From assembly GCF_004115155.1 (NCBI RefSeq), contig NZ_RDSM01000002.1:434001-498000 (forward strand): DNA of 64,000 nt. Direction: 5' to 3'. A program made the translations under genes and the position numbers. Positions 17,787 to 26,544 of the stretch are shown one piece after another (within the stretch, counting starts at the first letter, position 1; each line of letters opens with the position of its first letter). The notes beneath the pieces are model-generated. The model had not been told where the DNA came from. It did not search any database and was given only the letters and a program-made list of their open reading frames with translations. This stretch comes from Granulicella sibirica (GTDB taxonomy: Bacteria; Acidobacteriota; Terriglobia; Terriglobales; Acidobacteriaceae).

Positions 17787-19475
17787 TTAGTCAGCATCTG
17801 GGGGAGTTGGGCCCGTGCTTGTGGCCATTTTCCCGCTAGCCTCCACCGTCCGCGCCGGCGTCTCGGGTTTCAGCCCACTCCGTCTCCGCAACCAAGTCTC
17901 CTCCCCGTTCTTGGACCAGGCTCCTACGACAGCATTTTTTGCGAATTGCTCCCATGAGTCGTTCCAATCTCCAAGCGAATACCCGTGCCAGGGAGCGTGC
18001 GGCGTTATGGTGGGTAAGCCAAGTTCCTTCCATAACACCTGGGCACGTTCCATGAACTCACGTTTTGGTAGCGCCAGAGGAGCCATTGGATATTTCAATG
18101 TGGCGTCTATCAGAAGTGTCGAATCCAATTCCGATGGACCCGACTTCGGAGAGTGTCCAGTCGAACGGTAAGGTTCGACATGAACGTCCTCAACCGGATT
18201 CGAGCGGTACGCCAGAGACCACATCACGGCATCCGTATTCTCGGGATCGATATCTTCGCTTACAGCAATGACGATTTTGCCGCTGTCGGCCTGTCTTGCT
18301 GCAGTGGCCTGTAGACCACGCCAGACCTCGGTCTTTGGCGTTTCATTCGAGAACTGCACGAAGATGATTGGACGCAAATCGCTAAGATGCTCATGCATGA
18401 CAACCCGGAGCACGCTTTTGAGGGACAAGGATTCCCGTAGGTAATTCAGGTACAGCGGTTCAAGAGCCAGCTTCTTGATGACGCTTGATTCACTCGGCGA
18501 CACCTGGCTAATGATGGAAATGAAGACAGGCTTCTTCCTGTGAGTTATCGCCGTCACTTCCATGGACATGTTGAAGTCTTCCAGCGCAACATAGCCGTTG
18601 CTCTCGCCGAAAGGTCCTTCTGGTTCGAGCATGTCGGTATCGATAAAACCTTCGATAACGATCTCTGCATCGGCAGGAACATCAAGATTGACTGTAATGG
18701 CCTTTGCAATCCGAATCGGAACCCCGGCCAGCGCACCGGCTACTGTAATCTCATCGAGATCAATCGATAACTTTTGTGGGCCGGTGTAGGCGATGACCGG
18801 CGCAGCGCCGATGACGATGGCACAAGGCATCTTTTCCTTTCGGTCATGGTATTTGCACCAGTGGAGGTACCCACCAGCGCCACCGATTCGGGATGACATT
18901 CTTACCCCAAGACGATCGGTCTTCTTCAATGCCGCGCGGTATGTACCGATATTCTGGATCCCGCTGTCGGGATCGATCGTGATGCACAAGGTTGCTGTCA
19001 GATAAGGCGCTGCGTCATACCCCGGGGTCGAAATTGGAACAGGCAAGCTTGCGAGGCCTCCGCCGGGTTTCCGCAACTCATTCCCCATCATCACAACGTC
19101 CTGGCAGGGCGGCAAGATCACAACGACAGGGGCAATGGGGTGAGCTATCGCAGAAAGCCAGTCGGCACCGATATCGGCAATCGGCCTGCCCATTCCAAGA
19201 GCGTAAATTTTCGGCGAGGCTGCCAACGCTCCCACCACAACCGGGATGTCGTAGTGTCGTCCCTCTGAATCAATAACATTCGTGAACAGGAAGGCGCGAC
19301 GGTCGTCCTCTTGTATCCCTCCGAGAAATTGACAACGAACGAGTGGATGCAATTCCGTGTCTTTATTGATGGGACGGTCAACGCGGGTGAGCAAACCATT
19401 TGCTTCGAGCTCAGCAAGATGGCTCTGAAGATCAAGACTCGGCTTTTTAATCGGAAGAACCTTCTCATCGCTCAT
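17787..19475 (-). CDS. UbiD-family prenylated-FMN decarboxylase
   Basis: 562 residues, intact. UbiD enzymes use prenyl-FMN, made by a UbiX partner, for reversible decarboxylation of aromatic or alpha,beta-unsaturated acids. Seen here: the cofactor/metal region RMSSRIGGAGGYLHWCKYHD, the catalytic Glu pair in LEPEGPFGESNGYV, and the late Asp segment DPENTDAVMWSLAYR. Start ATG 19475 has AAGGGG close upstream. No ubiX homologue is in the window, so the flavin would come from elsewhere. The substrate cannot be told; UbiD itself (4-hydroxy-3-polyprenylbenzoate) is possible, but location in an island suggests an aromatic-acid or fermentation role. An operator candidate (19511-19526) is 36 bp upstream. 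Confidence 0.85.
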   Translation of the reverse strand: MSDEKVLPIKKPSLDLQSHLAELEANGLLTRVDRPINKDTELHPLVRCQFLGGIQEDDRRAFLFTNVIDSEGRHYDIPVVVGALAASPKIYALGMGRPIADIGADWLSAIAHPIAPVVVILPPCQDVVMMGNELRKPGGGLASLPVPISTPGYDAAPYLTATLCITIDPDSGIQNIGTYRAALKKTDRLGVRMSSRIGGAGGYLHWCKYHDRKEKMPCAIVIGAAPVIAYTGPQKLSIDLDEITVAGALAGVPIRIAKAITVNLDVPADAEIVIEGFIDTDMLEPEGPFGESNGYVALEDFNMSMEVTAITHRKKPVFISIISQVSPSESSVIKKLALEPLYLNYLRESLSLKSVLRVVMHEHLSDLRPIIFVQFSNETPKTEVWRGLQATAARQADSGKIVIAVSEDIDPENTDAVMWSLAYRSNPVEDVHVEPYRSTGHSPKSGPSELDSTLLIDATLKYPMAPLALPKREFMERAQVLWKELGLPTITPHAPWHGYSLGDWNDSWEQFAKNAVVGAWSKNGEETWLRRRSGLKPETPARTVEASGKMATSTGPTPPDAD

Positions 19476-19510
19476 GCCCCTTGATGCTCCACTTCAGCAG
19501 TAAGGATTGC

Positions 19511-19526
19511 TGTATCGGATTGCTCA
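19511..19526 (+). promoter_or_regulatory. Island operator candidate, site 1 (TGTATC-GGAT-TGCTCA)
   Basis: Best copy of a 16-bp motif found eight times in the island. It lies in the divergent gap between ubiD-like (start 19475) and the ferritin-like/VIT1 gene (start 19620, 93 nt away). Confidence 0.65.
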
Positions 19527-19619
19527 GTGCCTGGCCGCCAAAATGTGGAACTCTCGTCAAAGATCTGCCATCAACTTCACGATGCGGTTTCAAGAACTGG
19601 TGCCACGAACTCAATCCCT

Positions 19620-20816
19620 ATGGTCGACACAGATGAGATATCCAACTTGCTTGTTGTACTTGAAGCAAACTGGCAAGCCGAGATGGAGGACCACGCCACC
19701 TATAAGGCTTTGGCGTCAGCAGAAACCGACTCCCGCCGGCGCAATGTCCTGAGAGGGCTCGCGGCCGCTGAAAGACACCACGCCCGTCTTTGGGCTGATG
19801 AGATCGCTACGCTGGCTGGACCGAAGTTGGTTTACGCAGGGGCTCCGAACGGACGGGCCGCTGCCACTTCCGGGACAACTTCGGGGATCGACACCATACT
19901 CCGTCAGCTCAGAATCCATGAACGAAGCGAGATCGAACGTTACAGCAAACAAGAAGGGACGCTCAAGACTGACGCGAGTCAGAAGGTTTTGCTTGAAGTG
20001 ATTGCTGACGAGAACGAGCACTATAAGACTCTGAGTAATCTGATCCGCGCTCGCCCTCCGCTTCCGGCGATGGACCATTCTCAGGCAAGGACAGCGCTAG
20101 CGGCGCTACTGGCTGCTCGAAGGCAGCGGCATCCCGAAGCCGCAGGTTGGCTGAATGATGCCATCTATGCAGCTCATGATGGCCTCGGCTCGATCTTCGG
20201 TATTGTGTCTGGCGTCGCAGGGGCGACCTTCGGGAAGAGCCACTATGTTCTGATCGCTGGTTTGGCGGGAATGGTCGGGAGCGCGTTGTCCACTGGCACA
20301 GGCGCTTATCTGACGGCAAGAAGCGAACGAGAACTCTATGAAGCTGAAATCGCGCGCGAACGCAGGGCTGTGGATTATGACGAATCGGAGTCGCGGGAGG
20401 TCTTGGCACTCAGCCTTCAGGTGCGCGGTCTCCCGGAAGATGTAGCCGAACGTCTCTCACACCTGTTAGCCGAAAACAAGGAGGGTTTCGTCAAGGCACT
20501 CGCGCGTACGAGAGCGAATGTCTCAGAAGAAAGCCTCAGTGACCCTTGGACTGCGGCTTTGACGGGTTTTACTGCTACAGCGATCGGAGCTTTCGTTCCA
20601 ATCATCCCGTTTTTCTTCATGTCAGGGGTATCAGCGATCGCGTCGGCGGGAATTGTCTCCCTTTCTGCTCACTTCGCCGTGGGCGCGAGTAGATCGCTTA
20701 TGATCGTGCGGCCGTGGTGGCGCTCTGGGCTTGAGTTGACGGCCTTTGGCGCGGTGGAAGGAATCATCACATTTTCCATCGGTCTGGCTCTGGGGCAGTT
20801 GGTCGGGACACGCTAG
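19620..20816 (+). CDS. Ferritin-like domain fused to VIT1/CCC1 transporter (MbfA-like)
   Basis: 398 residues from ATG 19620. The N-terminal half is a ferritin-like four-helix domain with paired Glu/His iron ligands (EMEDHATYKALA, ERHHARLWADE, then HERSEIERY and DENEHYKTL). The C-terminal half is a VIT1/CCC1-type membrane domain (HDGLGSIFGIVSGVAGATFG, then four more hydrophobic helices ending ALGQLVGTR). This is the architecture of membrane-bound ferritin A, an iron/manganese exporter that protects against peroxide. Located in the inner membrane with the ferritin part cytosolic. No good ribosome binding site is visible; a GTG at 19527 is the longest alternative. Site 1 of the island operator lies upstream. 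Confidence 0.82.
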   Translation: MVDTDEISNLLVVLEANWQAEMEDHATYKALASAETDSRRRNVLRGLAAAERHHARLWADEIATLAGPKLVYAGAPNGRAAATSGTTSGIDTILRQLRIHERSEIERYSKQEGTLKTDASQKVLLEVIADENEHYKTLSNLIRARPPLPAMDHSQARTALAALLAARRQRHPEAAGWLNDAIYAAHDGLGSIFGIVSGVAGATFGKSHYVLIAGLAGMVGSALSTGTGAYLTARSERELYEAEIARERRAVDYDESESREVLALSLQVRGLPEDVAERLSHLLAENKEGFVKALARTRANVSEESLSDPWTAALTGFTATAIGAFVPIIPFFFMSGVSAIASAGIVSLSAHFAVGASRSLMIVRPWWRSGLELTAFGAVEGIITFSIGLALGQLVGTR

Positions 20817-20829
20817 TTGTAGAAGTGAT

Positions 20830-21835
20830 CTACTTTTCAGATTCGATAACCATCACGCTCTTTCCTGTGCCACTCGCGACTAGCGTGTCACACCAAGCGA
20901 TAACACTGCGTCCACAGCAGTTCGAAAGGCATCCGACATTTTCACACGTCCTCGTTCCGACATCGGCATCTCACGATTTGCTTCAGAAGGCTGACCCGGT
21001 AGCGGCAATTGCATCCAGTGGTACCCTCTTGGTCTACCTTCGTAAGGCTGTATGCCGTAGTGTTTGTCACATAGCCAGCAATAGTGACTGGCGAAGACCC
21101 GATTAGCACTCCATTGCGCAGCACAACCAAGCGATGGTCCGCTGCGCTCAGAATTAGAGACACTGGGCCGGACATCGCCTTTTGGGGTTCCCAGATTGCT
21201 CCGCCTGCGTCCTCCGCCTTCGTTGCCCCCTCGCTCTGCAGCAGATCGGGAGTCGGAGCAAATCGAGGCACCGCGTCGAGGTCGGTGATCACGACAGTCA
21301 TGCCGCGTGCGGTTATCCCGTATAGGAGCTTTGCAAATGAAATAGGCATCCGAATGCATCCATGGGACGCCGGGTAGCCAGGCAGGTCTCCGGCGTGCAT
21401 CGCAACCCCTGACCATGTCAAGCGTTCCATGTATGGCATAGGAGCCGAGTCATAAAGGTTTGATTTGTGATGTATCTGTTTCTGCAAGATGGTAAAGACG
21501 CCCGTAGGTGTTTGATGGCCAGGCTTGCCCGTCGAAACTGTGGCGACGCCTATAAGCACCCCATTGCGATACACATAGACACGTTGCGTTTGTAGGCTGA
21601 TTACGGCAAGTACTGGGCCAGATGGCGCAATCAGTGGCGCCCAAAGATACTGTCCTGGCCTTAGCGACTTTATGCCATCCGCCAGATTGGAAGTCAACGG
21701 TCTTGAGTCCTGTGCCCGAACCAATGTTGCACATGTGCCGTGTGCAACAAGACTGCCAGCGATATTCCACATAAGCGTCCGTCTCGATTTTCCCAAATCC
21801 ATACTCCATATCCGACTTTGTCGGTCGATCAACAC
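20830..21835 (-). pseudogene. L,D-transpeptidase (YkuD), frameshifted at the C-terminus
   Basis: The YkuD catalytic region is intact: HAGDLPGYPASHGCIRMP contains the HGC catalytic cysteine signature, preceded by TPTGVFTI. These enzymes make 3-3 cross-links in peptidoglycan or attach proteins to it. The reading frame is lost after TAYSLTKVDQEG near 21023; the expected continuation YHWMQLPLPGQPSEANREMP lies in another frame and runs to about 20890, and a third frame (TLVASGTGKSVMVIESEK) carries the natural end at 20830. Two single-base indels therefore separate the C-terminal SPOR-like half. The catalytic domain alone might still be made from 21835 to 20942. The start overlaps the upstream YoaK-like gene's stop by 7 bp. 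Confidence 0.75.
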
Positions 21836-22560
21836 TTGAGATTGCTGAGGTCATCGAAAGCCGGCAGGGCGGCCAAGACGAGCAGAATCACCGCTAATGG
21901 AACCGTAAACAGGAAGCCCATGTGCCGAAATCCCAGCGCACCAACAACGCCCCCGCTAAAGAACAATCCGATCAGTGATGCCAAAAGACTCAGTTTTACT
22001 AAATCCACGTCTGCCAAAGGCGGGGTTCCGCTCAGATGACCATAGAGAATTCTTCCCAGCTTGATGCCGACATCCGTGACCATCCCCGTCAAGTGTGTAG
22101 TGCGGATCACTGCACCCGAGAGTTTCGTCACGATAGCGTTTTGTAAACCCATCGTGAAGCATAGGAGAGCAACAGTGCCAAGTACCTCCTTGTTCTCGAA
22201 AACGTGTCCCGTAAATCCAAACGTGAACAAGAGAAAAGCTTCCAGTATCAGAGGTAAAGCGTATTCACTTTTTAGAGACCGCCGCCTCGCCCATCGAATC
22301 ATTACGGACGTACAGGTCGCTCCCGCAAGAAAGGAAAGCAGAGCAAACAAGCCTGCAAGAAGAAGGGACAGACTGCCGAGCGCCAAATTGTCCGCCATCG
22401 CTGAAACGATCCCTGAGATGTGTGATGTATATTGCCTAACTGCGAGAAAGCCTCCGGCGTTGACCGCTCCTGCGACAAATGCCAGATAGCAGGACAGCTG
22501 CCTATTTGCACCTGGAGTTCGCTCATGGCCCGTGAGTTTACGCAGGTAGTGAAGTGGCAT
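21829..22560 (-). CDS. YoaK/DUF1275 family membrane protein (copy 1)
   Basis: 243 residues with about six hydrophobic segments (YLAFVAGAVNAGGFLAV, SLLLAGLFALLSFLAGATC, and the final LFTVPLAVILLVLAALPAF). The motif QNAIVTKLSGAVIRTTHLTG is the DUF1275/YoaK signature. The role of the family is unknown. It lies in a minus-strand run: receiver-like protein, 10-bp gap, this gene, 7-bp overlap, L,D-transpeptidase. A second DUF1275 gene is at 28945-29682. Confidence 0.82.
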   Translation of the reverse strand: MPLHYLRKLTGHERTPGANRQLSCYLAFVAGAVNAGGFLAVRQYTSHISGIVSAMADNLALGSLSLLLAGLFALLSFLAGATCTSVMIRWARRRSLKSEYALPLILEAFLLFTFGFTGHVFENKEVLGTVALLCFTMGLQNAIVTKLSGAVIRTTHLTGMVTDVGIKLGRILYGHLSGTPPLADVDLVKLSLLASLIGLFFSGGVVGALGFRHMGFLFTVPLAVILLVLAALPAFDDLSNLKC

Positions 22561-22570
22561 CTTCGCTCGG

Positions 22571-23137
22571 TCAAACCAAGTGTGGCGAGGTTTCGTCCGA
22601 TGGCACGTCGCGACCTACCGTCGAGTCCTCTGATGTTGGCTCTTTCGATGGATCACTTTCCACAGGTACTTTGTGCAGTGCCATCCAACCCAACCCGGCG
22701 AGACTTAGTGTTTGCGGTCCTATCTGGACACGCGGAGTCGCCGGCCAATTCGAGGATCTTCTCGTGAGTCGGAATAGAGCGTCAAGCAACTGCTCTGGAC
22801 GACAGTGGCGATCGATCGCTTCGTCATAGAGCTGCTCCTCTAAGTTCAATGGAGGCAGTCCGAAAATTAGAATGCGTGCATTTAGATAGTAGAGGCGAAT
22901 CTCCTGAGCCAGCGTCCTGACCGTTGTCACTCCGAGGCTTTCGCTGAGGATGGCTATCCTAATGTCCGTTTCTTGTAAGCCAGTAGCAGGAACAACGTCA
23001 TTGGAAGCGGCGACATAATAGTCCGCCGCTGAAAGTAACTGGGCTCTGGCTGCGAGTAGTCCGGCATTCGGTTCAACGATCAGAATCCCTGAGGGGAGAA
23101 ATGCGTATTGCTTTGAGCTAGTCCTCTGAATTTGCAT
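22571..23137 (-). CDS. Receiver-like protein of unknown function
   Basis: 188 residues from ATG 23137, preceded by GAGGAGG. The N-terminal 115 residues look like a CheY-type fold (GILIVEPNAGLLAARAQLL, then IRIAILSESLG, then ARILIFGLPP), but the usual phospho-acceptor Asp is not evident: the strand reads IRIAILSE. It may therefore be a pseudo-receiver. The C-terminus is a charged, low-complexity tail. It heads the operon with YoaK and the L,D-transpeptidase, and is divergent from operator site 2. Confidence 0.6.
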   Translation of the reverse strand: MQIQRTSSKQYAFLPSGILIVEPNAGLLAARAQLLSAADYYVAASNDVVPATGLQETDIRIAILSESLGVTTVRTLAQEIRLYYLNARILIFGLPPLNLEEQLYDEAIDRHCRPEQLLDALFRLTRRSSNWPATPRVQIGPQTLSLAGLGWMALHKVPVESDPSKEPTSEDSTVGRDVPSDETSPHLV

Positions 23138-23268
23138 GATCCTCCTCGTTTCTCGAAAGTTCATCCTGCGGTCTCACGGTGACTGGCGTTAGCGGTCAGT
23201 CCCACGCTCAGTTTGGGCTTCTGTGGCCAAGACGTTGACTGATTCTGGTCCCCTTCGAGGGTGGTTGA

Positions 23269-23284
23269 TGTATCGGATTGCACA
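23269..23284 (+). promoter_or_regulatory. Island operator candidate, site 2 (TGTATC-GGAT-TGCACA)
   Basis: Differs from site 1 by one base. It ends 78 nt before the ATG of the small gene at 23363 and is 131 nt from the divergent receiver-like gene. Confidence 0.62.
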
Positions 23285-23362
23285 GTTCAGCAGTACTGCG
23301 TGTGGGACCCTCATGAGATGCTGCGCGTTCCATGCCCAGGGCTTAAGAAAAGGTGTGCTTCC

Positions 23363-23548
23363 ATGAAGACGAAACCTACGGACGTAGATGAGCAAATCGA
23401 TGCTCTTGAGACAGAGGAAACAGCAATCGAAAGTAAGGTGAGTCATCGAGGATTTCGAGACGCAAGTCGTCGAAACCGGATCGAAGAACAGCTTGATGTG
23501 CTGCATGAGACCTTGCGACGTGGCGAAAACCAAACACCCAAACCTTGA
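23363..23548 (+). CDS. Small charged protein of unknown function
   Basis: 61 codons from ATG 23363. The product is strongly charged and probably helical (VDEQIDALETEETAIESKV, then RRNRIEEQLDVLHETLRR), like a short coiled coil. I do not recognise the family. Support comes from its position: an island operator copy lies 78 nt upstream, the same distance seen for other regulated genes, and the LOV kinase gene follows 137 bp downstream. Confidence 0.4.
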   Translation: MKTKPTDVDEQIDALETEETAIESKVSHRGFRDASRRNRIEEQLDVLHETLRRGENQTPKP

Positions 23549-23685
23549 GGAATGCGGTGACACCGCCACAAACGCTACGAGTTCAATTGCGCCCGGAGTC
23601 ATGCGTACCATTTTGCTCAGTTTCCACATCGCGCAGCTGAAAGACTCCAAGACGGGTCACAACTGCCCGGAAAGTTGCCTGACCG

Positions 23686-25245
23686 ATGAAATTTGCGGAA
23701 GCTTTTAAATTTCAGCCACGAACGGTCGCAAAAATAGCCGGAGCCGCAATCTGTCTTGCTGATTCGACAGAGCAGCAACACGTTTTAGCGGCGGCAGGCC
23801 ACATGAAGATTTCCCCAACGATCTTCAGCCCTGAAATCATGGAACTGCGGGAGTTGAAGACCTTCGAATTCATCGTGGCAGATCAGCTCATCGCGCAGGA
23901 GCTTGTTCTTCTCTTCGAACATCATGAAGTCGATGGAAACGGCATCAGCCCTGCGATCATTGCTGCCACCCGCCAAGAATCTGTGCCATCTTCGCTGCCG
24001 GCGCATCTGGAATGTAATTTTGATGGAATCCTTCAATTTCCAATGACGGCAGAGGAAATATCCAAACATCTGTCCGTGATTATGTTCCCCCCTTGCGCCT
24101 TCGCTCAGCGATACAGTGCAGCGTGGAAAGAGCTACGGCTCAACCGGAGAATCGTTCGATCGGTCACTGCCGGTGTTTCAATTGCAAGTGCGACCGCACC
24201 CGATCTGCCTCTGGTTTACGTCAATCCCGCATTCGAGGAGATGACGGGGTACAGCCGGGCTGAAGTACAAGGCAGAAACTGTCGATTTCTCGAAGGTCAT
24301 GAACGAAATCAGCCAGCTTTAGCGATCGTCCGGGACGCTTTGTCGAATCGCCGGAAGGGGATCGCAGTCTTGAAAAACTTTCGGAAGGATGGCACACCCT
24401 TCTGGAACGAACTCTCCCTGTCTCCGATTCTCGACGATGATGGTCAATTGACGCACTACGTGGGGATACAGACCGACGTAACTAAACGGGTTGAACTTGA
24501 AATTGCCCTTCGGGAGAGCGAGAAGCTTGCCGCGGTGGGTAGACTTGCCTCCTCAATTGCCCATGAGATCAACAATCCGCTCACATCGGTCATGAATCTA
24601 AGTTACCTTGCGCAGAGTACGGAATGTTCCCAAGAGACGAAGGATTACTTAGCCACTGCGGAAAGGGAGTTGAAGCGAGTCAAGTTGATCACAGAACAGT
24701 CGTTACGATTTTTCAGACAGTCAACAAGGGCGCAGTCCACAAGCCCTGCTGAGCTTCTGGAGCCAATCCTGGACCTCTATCAGTCCCACGCAAGCAACGC
24801 GCGAGTAACCACAAGTCTTCGAGAGCAGCCGTGTCGACCTGTCGTCTGCATGGAAAGCGAAATTCGTCAGGTTCTAAGCAATCTCGTAAGCAACGCGATT
24901 TATGCGATGAAGGAGCACGGCGGAAAGCTGTCTATCGGAAGCCGTGAGACCAAAGCGCGGGGACGAGGTCGGGAAGGTGTCTTATTCACAGTTGCTGACA
25001 ACGGGACGGGGATGAGCGCTGAAACCCTGAGTTGCATCTACAAGGCCTTCTACACGACGAAAGGGATCGGAGGCACAGGCCTCCGTCTGTGGATTAGCTG
25101 TGAGATCATAGAGCGCCATCGCGGAAATATCAGGGTTCGGAGCACACGGCGCGCAGGAGCATCCGGAACGGTATTTCAGCTTTTCCTGCCTTTTCAAGGC
25201 ATCGCTTCTCAGAGAGAAATCGAAGATATCTCGAGGTTTTCTTAG
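23686..25245 (+). CDS. LOV-domain sensor histidine kinase (blue-light photoreceptor)
   Basis: 519 residues. Residues 1-145 are a non-catalytic, receiver-like or unassigned region. Residues about 155-265 are a LOV domain with the FMN-adduct motif GRNCRFLEG (Cys199; the usual Gln is Glu), NFRKDGTPFWNELSLSPI and YVGIQTDVT, which carries the conserved Asn and Gln flavin ligands. The kinase part has H-box SIAHEINNPLTSVMN (His293), N-box NLVSNAIYAMKEHGG and ATP-lid motifs DNGTGMS and GGTGLRLW (GLGLW is usual, so one Gly is replaced by Arg). Such proteins autophosphorylate in blue light. No cognate response regulator is adjacent except the receiver-like protein at 22571 and the Crp/Fnr gene downstream. 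No membrane segments: cytosolic. Confidence 0.87.
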   Translation: MKFAEAFKFQPRTVAKIAGAAICLADSTEQQHVLAAAGHMKISPTIFSPEIMELRELKTFEFIVADQLIAQELVLLFEHHEVDGNGISPAIIAATRQESVPSSLPAHLECNFDGILQFPMTAEEISKHLSVIMFPPCAFAQRYSAAWKELRLNRRIVRSVTAGVSIASATAPDLPLVYVNPAFEEMTGYSRAEVQGRNCRFLEGHERNQPALAIVRDALSNRRKGIAVLKNFRKDGTPFWNELSLSPILDDDGQLTHYVGIQTDVTKRVELEIALRESEKLAAVGRLASSIAHEINNPLTSVMNLSYLAQSTECSQETKDYLATAERELKRVKLITEQSLRFFRQSTRAQSTSPAELLEPILDLYQSHASNARVTTSLREQPCRPVVCMESEIRQVLSNLVSNAIYAMKEHGGKLSIGSRETKARGRGREGVLFTVADNGTGMSAETLSCIYKAFYTTKGIGGTGLRLWISCEIIERHRGNIRVRSTRRAGASGTVFQLFLPFQGIASQREIEDISRFS

Positions 25246-25451
25246 AAGACTTGAATCGCTTTCTTTGCTTTTGAGCGCTCTGCTCGTTTGCGTGCAACGG
25301 GCGAGGGCTCCAAACGGAGGCTTGTCGGGTCCTGCCACCTAGCCACGAAGTCCTTCGCGAATTTCAGGGACGCTTCACATTGAGACGAACTAAGTATTTC
25401 TGCGGTGGTTGATGAACTGCGCCGTTCCAGATCGTTGAGCAAAGCTTTCAT
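25242..25451 (-). CDS. Small basic protein of unknown function (weak call)
   Basis: 69 codons opposite to, and overlapping by 4 bp, the end of the LOV kinase gene. The product begins MKALLNDLERRSSSTTAEIL and ends in a Lys/Arg-rich tail. The composition is plausible for a protein, but no family or ribosome binding site is recognised. It may be spurious. Apart from this and operator site 3, 25246-25776 shows nothing else. Confidence 0.3.
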   Translation of the reverse strand: MKALLNDLERRSSSTTAEILSSSQCEASLKFAKDFVARWQDPTSLRLEPSPVARKRAERSKAKKAIQVF

Positions 25452-25540
25452 CTGACCATCCTGAGGATATGAATCGAGCCACGTCCAAGCCAGTTGTGGC
25501 TTGCGCTGTCTTCATCCTCCTCGCAGTAAACGAGCGTTAC

Positions 25541-25556
25541 TGTGCATTTGTGCTCA
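25541..25556 (+). promoter_or_regulatory. Island operator candidate, site 3 (TGTGCA-TTTG-TGCTCA)
   Basis: A weaker but clear copy of the motif in the gap upstream of the Crp/Fnr gene (220 nt before its ATG). If functional it implies that the regulator controls its own gene. Confidence 0.5.
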
Positions 25557-25776
25557 CTGTCGAGTGTGTCTAAGCCGTTGATAACGTTCGTGGCAAGTGC
25601 GTTCAAGGCCATCACGCCCTCGCAAAATACTGCTTGTTTCGTGTTTCAGGATGAAACGCGTTCATCAAGCGCATCAGACTACTGACACTTGTTCGCAACA
25701 TTGAAACGATGCTGTGGCTTCACTAGCACTTTGCAGCGATCACTCCGTTGCGGCCCGTGCACGGAAAGAGGTTCAA

Positions 25777-26544
25777 ATGCCCCACCGAAAGCTAAAGGAA
25801 TTCGATCCCGTAAGTTTTCTGGCCACGTCAGGACTAGGACGCCGAATCCTTCACATCAAGGCGAAGGGCACTCTGTTTACGCAAGGGAGCGTTGCAGACT
25901 CGGTGTTCTATGTTCAGAAAGGCCGGGCCAAGCTAACGGTAGTGTCTAAAGCTGGGAAGGAGGCGACCATCACATTGATCGCCGCAGGTGACTTCGTCGG
26001 CGAGGAGGCGATCACGGCTATCGCTGGCTTGCATATGTCGACGGCCACCGCCATCACGGCTTGCTCCGTTCTTAGGATCGAACGTAAGGAAATGACGCGA
26101 GTCATTCACGATGAGCATGCCTTCTCCGACATCTTTGTCGCCTTCCTCCTTGAGCGTTCCATGCGCACCCAGGCGGATCTCGTGGATCAGTTATTCAATT
26201 CGAGCGAGCGTCGACTCGCCAGGATCCTTCTGCTGATGGCAGACTTTGGCAAGGCGGGAGAGCCTGAGACCCTTATACCTAAGATCACTGAGGAGACCTT
26301 GGCCGATATGATCGGCACCACTCGATCCCGGGTGAGTTTTTTCATGAACCGGTTTCGCAAGATGGGCTTTATCGAATACAACGGTCGCATCCACGTCCAC
26401 AAGTCGCTCCTCAATATTGTTCTGCACGATCAACGTCCTGGCGCAAATTCCATCAGTGCGGCACTCCTAGACAGCAAGCGGGACAAGACCAAGACAGCAA
26501 AGCGAGCGTCAGCCACCGCAAAGAGGGGTGAGAGAGCTATCTAG
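25777..26544 (+). CDS. Crp/Fnr-family transcriptional regulator
   Basis: 255 residues from ATG 25777, chosen for AAAGAGG ending 5 nt upstream. The N-terminal cyclic-nucleotide-binding-like barrel (residues about 15-130) shows GTLFTQGSVADSVFYVQKGRAKL and GDFVGEEAI; no Cys cluster for an Fe-S centre is seen, so it is not a canonical FNR. The C-terminal winged HTH has ITEETLADMIGTTRSRVSFF, with recognition helix TTRSRVSFFMNRFRK; the Glu of the CRP RE..R triad is Ser, so a TGTGA half-site is not expected. The tail is Lys/Ala-rich. It is the only recognised classical one-component regulator among the island cargo and the leading candidate to bind the eight 16-bp sites. Confidence 0.85.
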   Translation: MPHRKLKEFDPVSFLATSGLGRRILHIKAKGTLFTQGSVADSVFYVQKGRAKLTVVSKAGKEATITLIAAGDFVGEEAITAIAGLHMSTATAITACSVLRIERKEMTRVIHDEHAFSDIFVAFLLERSMRTQADLVDQLFNSSERRLARILLLMADFGKAGEPETLIPKITEETLADMIGTTRSRVSFFMNRFRKMGFIEYNGRIHVHKSLLNIVLHDQRPGANSISAALLDSKRDKTKTAKRASATAKRGERAI

